From Chamaea fasciata (Eukaryota > Chordata > Aves > Passeriformes > Sylviidae): a stretch of 64,000 bases of DNA. The stretch spans positions 69,786,093-69,850,092 of the forward strand of contig JARCOQ010000006.1 of the NCBI GenBank assembly GCA_029207755.1, read 5' to 3'. Under the pieces are notes generated by a model. The model did no database searches, had not been told where the DNA came from, and was given only the letters and a program-made list of their open reading frames with translations. Below, one piece after another: positions 38,161-48,900 of the stretch. A program made the translations under genes and the position numbers. Positions within the stretch are counted from its first letter, which is position 1; every line of letters begins with the position of its first letter.

Positions 38161-38646
38161 CCCTCCCCGTCTCCCCCTCACACCGCCCGCCCCCTCTCTC
38201 CCCTCACCTCCCCGGCTCCCCTCCTTGCTACGCACGCCGACCACCCCCCGCCCCTCGTGCTGCTCCCTCCTCACCTCACTTCCCAGCCTGGCTCTTCGCT
38301 CTGTTCCCTTCTATCCCCTCTACTTTCTCCTACTCTTCTCCCTCTCCACCGTCCCATCTCCCCTACGCAACTCCTTATCGCCCCTCTGTCCCCCTTCTCC
38401 CCTCTCACGCGCCTTCCCTTTGTCCCTTCTCTGTGTCCCTTCTCTGTGTCTCTCTGTCTCTTCTCGATGTCCCGGGGGCTCCGGGGGGTCAGGGTGGGCT
38501 CCCTCCTCAGGACGGGGCTCCGGGGTGCCAAGGGTGGGGGGTCCGCCCCGCTTAGCCCCTCCCACCTCGGGCCCCGCTCGCACCTGTGTCAGCCCCGCGC
38601 CAAGCACGCGCTCCGTGGCCCCGCGGCCCGTAGCGCTGCCCCGGGG

Positions 38647-38660
38647 CCACGAGGGGGCGC
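38647..38660 (+). promoter_or_regulatory. CTCF-like motif, unit 4
   Basis: Identical motif at the equivalent position and orientation in the partial unit. Confidence 0.5.
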
Positions 38661-38692
38661 CACGCTCGCTCCGGGGAACGGGGAACGTGCCG

Positions 38693-38870
38693 CGATCCCG
38701 GCCCCATGCCGATCCCGGCCCCATGCCGATCCCGGGCCCATGCCGATCCCGGCCCGATGCCGATCCCGGGCCCATGCCGATCCCGGCCCGATGCCGATCC
38801 CGGGCCCGTACCGATCCCGTACCGATCCCGGGCCCGTACCGATCCCGGGCCCGTACCGATCCCGGCCCGA
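38693..38870 (+). repeat. 17-bp minisatellite M, unit 4
   Basis: Shortest M array, ending in CCCGTACC-type variants. Confidence 0.95.
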
Positions 38871-38970
38871 TTCCCCTTCCACCCTCCCGCCGGAGGGGCG
38901 GCGGCCCCGCCCGGCGGACTCCGGCGGCGCTCGGCCCCGCACTCGGGGCCCCGCCGCAGCGCCCCGGGGA

Positions 38971-40034
38971 CGGCGCGGTCCCCACGTGGGCAGGGGTCGG
39001 CCCCGCAGCCCCGGAGCATCGCCCCCTGTGGAACCTGGGGGGTTGGAGCGCCCTGAGCGGGAGGAGCCGCCGTGACCTTCCTCTCCGTGGTCTCCACCTG
39101 CTGCATTTTCCCAATGCCCACTGCCTGCTTCTTGGAATAGGTGAGACCTGTCGGACCCCGGGCTCATCTACACCCCCGGTCCCCAGGGAGCTGGGTGAGT
39201 GCTCTGCCCACAGTACCGGCTCCAAAGCTTCCAGAGGCGCCAGCGCTGACCAGCAAAGAGCTAAGGGGTAAGGAGGTGGCTCTCCATACCACCAGGTGAG
39301 TGGTACTGCTCTTGTCCAGTTTACAATCCCAGAATAGAACCATCTAGATTAGAAGAGACCCCTAAGATTGATCGCTGATCTTTCCTTCTCCCTTGATTCA
39401 GTGCTTGAGGAGATGATCTTCACCTGCCTCACAGGTACCAACCCCAGGGGCTGGGCAGGTGCCAAAAGCAGCCCGCAGCCCATTCACCTCCAATGCTGCC
39501 CTCTGGCCAGGCCCTGCTTTTCCAGGTGAGCTCAGAGCTGGGAGAGGTGTGCAAGTAGGGATAGCACCTGCAGGTGCAGGGGCCCAGAGGGGAGTGGCTG
39601 GTGGGGGGGGTCCAGTGGACACACGGGTACGTGCACTTTTAACGCTGGTGGAGCCAGAGAGGCCCCAATGGTTGCTGTGTCCTCGAGTCCTCCAAGGGTT
39701 ATTCCTGGCCAAGGACCGTGGTCAGAGAGCAAATTTGATCATGGCAAATTTCAGCCCAGAAACCAGAGGTTCTGTGGAGAAGCCCAGGTACATTGGCCTC
39801 ATCCTCGCTGTGCGCAGGCAACAGGAGTTGGACAGCGATGCTGTGCCACCCCCAGACCCTCTGGCCACTCACCAGATCCAGCCACTTCCCCCAGGTATCC
39901 CAGAATAGGCATCAGTGGGTCCAGCACTAGGGTGTCAGGAGCCCCTTTGTGTCACCGCACTGCTTCTGGGATCTTTATTCTGGAATAGACAGACAAGACT
40001 TGGCACATAACGAGGAAAAACACACGTGAACTCT
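38971..40034. other. Unique sequence between array and SLC4A4 3' end
   Basis: Moderately GC-rich. Holds splice-like sites on the + strand (AATAG|GTGAGA at about 39150, a TTCCCAG-type acceptor and GG|GTGAGT near 39195, GG|GTAAGG near 39270) but no recognisable protein. A CR1-like remnant lies at about 39327-39375. Confidence 0.5.
39327..39375 (-). mobile_element. CR1-like remnant
   Basis: AATCCCAGAATAGAACC, then AGATTAGAAGAGACCCC, resembling a diverged antisense CR1 tail. Confidence 0.45.
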
Positions 40035-42861
40035 CCCATAAATGCATAAAGTTACTTTATTTTCAGTATACATTTATTTAATTTTGAAAAATATAAATGC
40101 TAAAATATCTCATCATCTTCATCTTTTGATTCCATAAAAGTCACAATAGAAAGCTTCATAAAACTGTAAAATACTATAATGTTATAAGGAATTTCATGTT
40201 TTAAATTACTGGAAAAAAAATCATTTTAATATGTTTGAAATGTTTTCTGCTTTTTTTCCTTTTAGTTCCACCATCTGATCCACTTCATTTACATCCTAAG
40301 TCCTTGTTCTCTCCTCCAAAGCAAACTCAGACTTACGAGAATTAGAAACAATAATGGAAGTATCTGAAAGTGCGACTCGATTTCAATACAGATGCCAAGA
40401 TGTATCAGCCCCGGGGAGGGGCAGCGCAGGCTGGCGGCCGCTGCGCAGCCCGCCGTGAGCAGCTGGGACCTTGCCTTTGCTGGGGGAAGGAAATTTTTGA
40501 CGGCTGCCTCTGACCTTGGAGGGCTTTGGGTCAGTCTCCACACTTATTCCCTGAAGTCCCCACCCAGGCTTTTCCGACAAAATACCTAATATTTGGATTG
40601 AAAGGACGTTTCAGTTATTTTCAAAGGCATACGGCGTGCGGAGAACCACCTTTCCTTGTCATGCTGCTGGCTCTTCCCTGCCACCAGAGGTGGGTGTTTC
40701 TCATGGTAAGCTGCAGAACCCTGTGTCCTGGCGGCAGCGCCGCCCTCGGCACACCACAGAAAACACAACACAGAGAGAGAAAGATCTGGAACAGCAGTCG
40801 GGACACTTCACGTGTATTTAACACGGTTCAGAAGCAAAGACCCAATTTTTGGGGAGACACGTCACCAGGCACCAGCAGATGGAAGCTGTGCCCACGAAGG
40901 GAGCAGGACAGCCCCTGCGACCCACCTGACAGCACCTTTCCTCTGGGATTGCTACACATCCACGGCCTGGGCAGGATGTACGGAAATCCCACAGGCAACG
41001 CGCGAGCCTGCGTCCCCGCTGGGAGCCAGGACTGGTGTTCGCCAAGGGATGGAGAGCATTGGCTAAAGCTGGCGTCACACTTCTCAAGTTACCTGTCCTC
41101 CAGCAGCAGAAGGGATCCCGGAGCTGCTCCTCTTCAGGCCTTTCCCAAGTCTCCCCAGCATTTTCAGAGCAGGTTTCAGCTGGGTTCCTGGGATACCCAA
41201 CACAGACTTCACGGAAACTGAAGGGGAGACGCCTCAAGAGCGAGCGGGGGCTGTACAGAGGTGGTGGTTCCTATGTGGGAGGCAATGCTAAAATTTGGCA
41301 TTTAAGGTCTCAGCACCATCAGAAAATCCTCGACTTCACCAATCCAGACTTTGGTTTCACAAGGACCAAGTGGCAGCATGTGCCCATCTGTGACGGGATT
41401 GTCTCCATCGGGGAATTCGCCTCCAGAGCTTGGGTACGTCTTCTTGTTTTGTTTTTCATTTTTGGATGAAGCCTTTAGTGTCTTCCCCCACGTCCTGGTG
41501 AAGCCCCGTTTCCCAAATGCATGTTTAGATGCACATACCAGTACAAACGTGCTGCAGAGAGGAAAAACCTCTCTTCTGATGTGATGTTCACTCGCTTGGT
41601 TCCAGCCCAAAATCCTGGGATGCCCATGCCTGGCCTGCTTAGTCTTGCTGCATTGCTGGCTCTGGGGCTGAGTAGCCGTGGTTTAGGGTAAATTCTGTAG
41701 GTGATGGGAGACGGGTGGGATGCAGGAGGATGCAGATGTCTGCAAATCTGCGTGTCGGGACAAACGTCCCAACAGGCCGCCTTCAGCTTCCTCCTCACCC
41801 TCTGTGCCTGACACTTCGGGTCTTCTCACTGCACACACACCGGTGTTCCATGGAAATCATGGAGCAATCCCATGCCAGAAATCAACAACAGGGATACAGC
41901 CAGCATCTGTCTGCAGCCTTGGACCAAGAACCCGTTTAAGCCTCTTCTAAGATCACAAGAGATTTAAGTCTCCTTCACAGCAGGGATCGCTCATTAAAAA
42001 AACTCCAAAAACCAACATAACCCTAGGAAAAACAGATGCTTCGGAGCAGAAGGTGTTAATTGAACTGATCCAGCCCTATGCCACGTCCTGGAGATTGTGG
42101 TATGATGTCGTGGGTTTGTTTTTTGTAAAAATCACATTATATATGGTACAATACATCTTTTACAGAAAGCCTGGCATCTAGAAATAAGAGGTAGAACTAC
42201 TCATAACTATATGTTTCCTGCTGCAGGAAAAAAATTCATTTTTCTTTACAGTAATTAAAAAAAGGTTAAAAAAATTGTCAAAAAAAAAAAAAAAACAAAC
42301 CAGAAGTCGTAGGTTAGGCCCCCATAGTTTAAACAAAATAATCTAGGAAAATAACACTCTTCCATGTACCTGATGGATTAAGTCCATTAAAGTGTTTCTT
42401 TAAAAAAAAAATTGCATAGGAAAGGGACATTTCCAAACATGCTACAGCAATGGCAATGGTCTGTCTGTGCTGGGAGTGAAGTACCTTCTCTTTCATCTAC
42501 AGGTGAGCGCACGTGAGGGTTAGCAGCACATTCCGGCACCTCTGAGCAGCGGGAGCAGACGTGGAATTAGCCCGGAGGTCAGCTCTGTTCTGCCAGGCGA
42601 ACAGCGGCTCGCAAGCGCCAGTGCCTCTGGCGTTCCCACAGGTGTGATGCGACATCCGTAGCGCTCCTGCCCTTGCTGCGCTTGGGGGCCAAGGAGAAGG
42701 CAATCCGAGCCCTGGGCAGCCTGGGCGCCCAGAGAGGCCGGGGGCGTGGGCAGGGAGGGGCAGCGGGGTGGCTCAATTACCTTCGCCGGTGGGAGCAGGG
42801 AGCCGCTTAACATTTGGCTAGTGACAAAATGGATTTGTAAAAGATTGGACAGACAGACAAA
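40035..42861 (-). other. SLC4A4: SLC4A4 3' UTR (end approximate)
   Basis: Reads on the - strand from the stop into A/T-rich sequence. Two AATAAA signals on the - strand lie at 40078-40073 and 40061-40056, just before GC content changes, so cleavage near 40035 is likely. The length (about 2.8 kb) fits a long 3' UTR as known for this gene. A 19-nt A-run at about 42278-42296 (+ strand) is inside it. Confidence 0.6.
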
Positions 42862-42967
42862 TTACAAAGTAGTTTCTGTTCCCTTGCTCCTCCAGAAATA
42901 ACCATTGTCTTCAGGCTCAAGTTCTATTCTAATTTGAGGCACGACTTTTACTGGAGTTCGTGGAGGG
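42862..42967 (-). CDS. SLC4A4: SLC4A4 last exon, coding part (NBCe1-C PDZ-ligand tail)
   Basis: Acceptor CTTCTTTGCAG. Encodes [20 protein letters not shown], then [14 protein letters not shown] and TAA at 42862-42864. ETTL is the PDZ-binding C-terminus known from the brain variant NBCe1-C. Confidence 0.95.
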
Positions 42968-45900
42968 CTGCAAAGAAGCAGACAGACAAGGTCAGTGCAG
43001 TACAAATGCCAGGCTTCGGGAAAAGAGCTGGAATTAAGGTAAAGCCCACACACAGATAACGTGAATGAGAAGAATCTGGTCTGAACACCACTCACAGCAG
43101 CAGGCTAAACCACTCATTCCACTGACCGAGGAGCTCCAAGTGTCCAGCACTTGTGCCTCACAGAATCCCAAAATGTTTGGGTTGGAAGGGGCCTTAAAGC
43201 TCATCCAGTTCCATGCCCAGCCACGGGCAGGGACACCTTCCACTATCCCAGGTCGCTCCAAGACCCGTCCAACCTGGCCTTGGACACTTCCAGGGATGGG
43301 GCGTCCTGGTGCTTCACCCCAGGCTGTGACAACGCCCCTCAACTGCCATTGAAAGAATCCGGGCATCGCCACGGGGATGAATGTCAGTGTCTGTCTGACA
43401 CCTGCAGGCACAGACACATCTTCGATGGTTCGGAGGAATAACCTTGCTTTGGCCCACATCCCACCCCAGACTGGCCCCAGGGGGCTGGACTCTCAGCAAG
43501 TATTATTTGCTCCAATTTAAGATTATTATTTACTCTATTTTCCACCACAGATACGGAAAAGTGGATTATTTCCCCTTGGCAGCAACCGCCCAGGCTCCTC
43601 CCCGTAGCTCCACATCTTTCTCCTAGGCTGATTCCCAAACCAGTCCTCCGTGCTGCAGCCAGGAAGGCCAGTGGAGCCTTCAGGTCTCTCACAGGTTCTC
43701 CACTCCCCATCCCAAGCACTGCCAGGGGCTGGAATAACTACGGAATCAATTTGTTCATAATCACCTTGGGGAGCAGCGACCCAGTGTACGGAATGTTCTC
43801 CGAGTGCTTTTTAAAAATTCCCTGTAGGAACTGTGTTCTGGGGGGGGGGGGGTGCATTTCCCAAGTGCTTACCTTGGCATGGCGTGTGATTGAAGGAAGG
43901 GAATTGTATCAGCACGATGTGTGGCGTTCAAGGAATGTTGGTGATTTTTCTCCTGCGGGAGGAAAGCCTCGGTGTCATTGCTGCAGCCCCCACAGAGCAC
44001 CCTGCCTCATCTCCTCCAACCCACATCTACGGGTCAGGCTCTTTTCCTGTTAGCTGCCAGATGGATTTACAGCTTGTGAGGAAACACTCCATTCCCATCT
44101 CTCCTCTGAAAACCCCCTGGCGTACCAACAGGCCCCGTTCCCCAGGAGCTCCCCCCTCCTTTCAGGCTCGACACTTACCTCAGACCTCAGTTACCCCACA
44201 CTCCCACTGCCACACCCTGAGTCCTTGGGAGAAACAGGGTGGCTTCTCTCTCCTGACCCTATGGGAGGCACGTTCTCTGGGAATAACAGTCCTCTCCCTG
44301 CTCTGGCTGCAGGAAGGCTGATGTTAGTGGTACTATCAGGAATACACTCTGCATCGCAGGGTTACATTCATGCACAATCCCACAGTGGTGCTGGATTCCA
44401 GGTTTTGTGGGGTTTTTTTTTTGTTATTCCAGTTTTAAATTTTATTTTGCGTTGTTTCTAATTAAAAACCAGCGAATAAAATACTGGATTATAAAAATGT
44501 GTAAATACACAAACCAACTACAGCTCAGCCCATGGCTGATTTTCTCCGTGCCATCTCCAAGGGCATCCCAACAAGCACGCTGATGCCTGAACTACCTTCT
44601 CCTTAACTGTTTGAGCCCTTAAGACGTTGGGGAAAAAGCATCTGATCCCAAAATCCCGAGTAACAACATTTAGGATGCAATTTGCTTTTAGCTCACCAGG
44701 AACGTACTGAAAACATGGAATGAGGGGGATACGTGGTTGCCTGTGGCTGATTTTGGATGACGTGCTGACATCAGCAAAGCACTGAGGATATCCAGATAGC
44801 CAAGAAAAGGTCTCCTTTCCAATGGTCTTACTTTATCATCCCAATAATCTCTAAGTGTTTCTGTATCTAAAAGCCACAGGGTAATGCCCTGAGGCCTCTA
44901 TATGCCACCCAAAGGAAAGGGACCTGGCTCCCAGCTCTTACGTTCCATGGATAATTTCAGGATCTAAAGATCTTTCGATCCTTCGGTGTTGGAGTCCAGG
45001 GCACGGGGAGAACCCCTCAAAGTGCCCTGGGGGGTCTGGGACCCCAGGAAAGCACTGTCTTTGACCTGAGCCCGTGGGAAAAATTGCCAACACTTAAGGG
45101 AGGAAAAGAGGACAACAAAAATTTACATGAGATAGTAGTTCGGTTTGTCACAGGGTGAAAATTTGTAGTTTGGGGTTTTTTAGAATGGAAGTAGAGGCAA
45201 GATCCGCTCTTCTTTCTAACTCGGGCACGGGGCTTTGAAAAGGAAAAAAAACCCTAATTAGGAGAATCTTAGACTCAAAATCCAAGACTTAGGGAATCTT
45301 TAGATCTTTAGGGGGTTTAGGTCCTGTTCCTAGGAAGCACTAGCCCTAATTTATTGCTTTAGGTTGTATTTCTCCCTTCCCACCTCAGAAGAAAAGGGCG
45401 TATGACACCCTTAGTATGGTAAAAAGTCATCCCAAAGGCAAAACCACCAAGGTCAGCTGTGATTCCTCACTTAAAGGAGGAAAACGTAAAGTGGGAATGA
45501 CTGAAAATAAAGATTAAATTCATCAATTACAGCTATTAACATGAGAAATTAAAACCAAAAAGGAGAGCACAAACCAGCGAAGAAGGGAAATACGTTACTG
45601 TCCAATTGATCTCTGCCTGTGCAGCTTAATGACACAAATAATTAATTACTCTGTTATATGCTGATTTTTGCAACTGCTTGGCACCTAAGGGAACAAACAG
45701 TGACAGGACAGCGCTGCGAATCCAAAACACCAGGCTCAGTGGAAAAAAAAATAAATCCCACCATCAGCAGGTTAACACCGGGGGGAGAAGGAGAGGAGAG
45801 GAAGAGAGAGTGGGTGGCCAGGAGACCTGTCAGGAGCTGGAGAAAAGCACTTAAACTGGAGGCACCAGAAGGAACAACACTGGTTTTCTAACCAGCAAAG

Positions 45901-48900
45901 GAAAAAAAAAAAAAAAAAGCTCACAAAAGCAAAATCTGTCATAAAGCAGGGGCCTGGAAATTAAAAAGGAGAGGGAAAGAAAAAAAGAAAAGAACAAGAG
46001 AATACTTCTGAAGTAAAAGGAAAGATTAATTTTTTTTAAATCACTCTAAATAGACATAGATATATTCTTGTAGTGCAAGTCAGAGTCAAGCAGGCATGCA
46101 AGAGCTTAGTTCTACTCACTGTCGGCAGGTTTGCTATCACTTAGGAAAGGTTCCTGCTCCATGATGTCCATTGGTATTTTAATACTTGGGACTTTTTCTG
46201 AGTAGGGGCAGTCAGACTGTGAAAGAAACGTGTAAAAGGTCTTAGAACATTCCCACTGCTCTCTCTTATCATCCCCCACACATTAAAATTATCCTTCATA
46301 TAGATCCGTAGGAATGGGTAAAAGAAAAGAAGGGAAAAGAGAAAAGCGTCCTCCAGCTTAGCTGCCTGATGGATTCCACTGGTTCCCCACTGCACCCCAC
46401 TTCCCTTCATACCCTCACACTCCAAAAATAAAACAGATTGAAAGAATCATCTTGTGGAATTGGAAATTGTAATAAATCTCCTCCTTTCCCACCCCGTCAT
46501 CTTAAAAGACACCATCCTGCTCTGCCTGGAGCCGGCTGCAGGAAACAGAGATGGGAAATGCACTTGTGGGCAGACACAGCAGGGCACTGGCTGCTGGAAA
46601 AGCTCATCCAAACCCTTTGTCCTGCTGGGATTTTTGGAAAAGCCCTTAGCTGTTCCCGACTGCTCTGCAGGGCCCAGATGTGACACGGCAGAGGGTCCAT
46701 CAGACTGGCTCAGCTCCCTCTTTAACGCAAGTGGAGTCAAACCCAGTCTCAGTTACACCTCTGGCTCATCAACTCCAGAGCCCTTGGAAGAGTTCTGTGA
46801 CTCTGGCCCAGGCAGAGAAACAGCAACCAAGTCGGGATGAGGCAGAGGGAAAAGCCAGGGTTCCCTGGAGCTGAGGTACCAGCAGGATTTTACACCCACT
46901 GCCTTCTATCAGCCACCTGCTTCTGCTCAATAGAAGGTGCTTGGAATGGTTCTGCTTTTTTAAAAATAAAGGGAACTCCTCATAGCCAGGAAAAGCTGAC
47001 ACTGCCTCACCTGGCAAAAGCAGAAAGGTGGGATTTGCCAGAAATGCTGGGACATCTTGGTTCCTGAAGAGAACCAGACCCACAACACTGGGGTGGAGGG
47101 AGGAGACCTGCCAGTCAGAGCAGGAAAACACTGCGGAAGCCAGAGAACGGCTCTCCCTGGATTATTATTATTTTAAATTTATTTTTTAACATAACTGATA
47201 TCCAACAGCAAGACGTTTCCTCAGGACTATTTTTATGAGGCTGAGGGACAAGCATAACCCAAAGAAAGCACAAGCAACACCCAGCAGTTCCCTCGGCTGA
47301 ACTCAGATCCATGTATTGCCCCCTAGATCCCACAGGATTAACTCTGGGGGTGGATATTTCTGGAAGGGAAAGTGCGAAAATAATCCAACCAGTAATGCCC
47401 AGTGCTGTATGTTCAGGAAGCTGGTAAAAGCAAGTGCTGAAAAAAACCAGCAGGAGTTAAGAACCAATACTTTGCATAAAACGTCTTATCCATTAGATTA
47501 ATTACTGTACCTGGAATTCGGGAAAAGCCTGGGAAGAGAGGAAATATCTTTAAACACACTGGAGGGAGGGAAGCCGTGGCTCGGGATACGACGCTGCTGG
47601 ATTCACACCAGTCAGGAGAAGCGGATGGAGTCAAACCTTTGCTGATTCCTCAGTAGGGCCTCTGCTAATCTCATCTGGGTTTGCTCAGAGGTGCTAAGGA
47701 AAACCCTTGTCCTGGGAACTGGAGGAGTGATGGGACAGGGCAGGTTGCTGCCTGAACTAAGAGCCAATTCTCCCAGCTGCTTTTCTTGCTGTGCTAAAAT
47801 GGGAATATTTCCCAGCTTTGGGTGAGCTCACCTCTCCCTACTCCCCAGGGAAGGCCCTTCTTCATGGACGTGAGCAGAGGTGACACCATGCTTAGAACTC
47901 ACCACAGAAATGTGTTCAGCACTTCAGTATACATCTAAAGGTTCTGAGTTAGACCTGAGCAGGAGAACATTTAAAGGCACCGAGACTGCATTTCTTCTTC
48001 TTATATATACAGGAGGAAAGAGAACAGTCAAAGGCACATGGGTCTGGTCTAGCTGGGTCACTTTTCACTATTTAGGGCATGCTGCCACCTGAGGTAGGAC
48101 CAGAGCGTACTGCAGAGGGCACGGATGCTCGGGAAGCATTTAGGTGATGAGTTTTACCAACACAAAGCAGTTTTTCCTGCAATATGACAAATCACATCTG
48201 TTTTGTGCTTTCCAAAAGAGCCATTACAAAAATATTAATAAAAAAAAGAAAAAGAAAACCAGTAGGACCAGAGCTGCTGTGAAAAGCCTTCACCTCCTAA
48301 AATGTAAGAGACAACGAAGGGGAGAAAGGCGCAGGAGGGAAGCTGGAGGAGGCAGCGTGGTGAGAGGCATTCTAGCAAGGGGCATGGCATCTCAGCAGGC
48401 ACCTGGTGCTCTCACAAAGTGTGATTTCATTCCTAGCAACGCATCAATTCCACCACAGGCTGGAAAAGGGAAGGCAGTGTGGGAAGTAAGTTTTCTCTGG
48501 GACCCATTTGCTGCAGCAGCAAAAGACTGAGCTGTCAGCTCCACAAGTGGCTGGAAAATGTCCAGCCTCAGCACTGGGCAGGGCACAGAATGTGCCGGGG
48601 CTTAGCTACCTAGGAAGGAGGAGTGTGACAAGAGCAGGAAGCTGCTTACATCATCGTTGTCACTGTCCATACTGCCCTTCTTCTTTTTCTTCTTCTTCTC
48701 ATCCTCTTTCTTCTTCTTGTCCTTTTCTGGAATGACGTCGTCAAGAAAACTTAAGTCATGCTGGGAAAAGAGGTAGTCCATGGCTTTTCTGACTGCCACC
48801 AGGGCCAAGATCTGCAAAGGCAGAGAGGGATTCCCAGTCACATTTTACCTTACATCTGGAACAGTGCATTCCTCTCAGTTCTGCTTCTAAACCCACACTC

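Larger units (their letters stand above)
37872..38970 (+). repeat. Macrosatellite unit 4 (partial, 5' 1.1 kb)
   Basis: Carries promoter cassette, pyrimidine tract, CTCF-like motif and a short M, then diverges in the GC-rich spacer and ends near 38970. It has no LTR-like segment and no M'. The right edge is more diverged, as is usual at array edges. Confidence 0.9.

Noticed and set aside
39459..39908. 149-codon open frame between array and SLC4A4
   Set aside because: No recognisable domain, contains stretches resembling splice sites and repeats; not supported as a gene.
27566..46119. Hidden GC or NPFFR2 exons between the two genes
   Set aside because: No open frame resembles an albumin-family repeat or a GPCR helix on either strand.
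46111..46140. TAG directly after the 97-nt exon as the true SLC4A4 stop
   Set aside because: GACA|GTGAGT is a consensus donor and the next exon continues in frame to HTSC; the TAG would be used only if the intron were retained.
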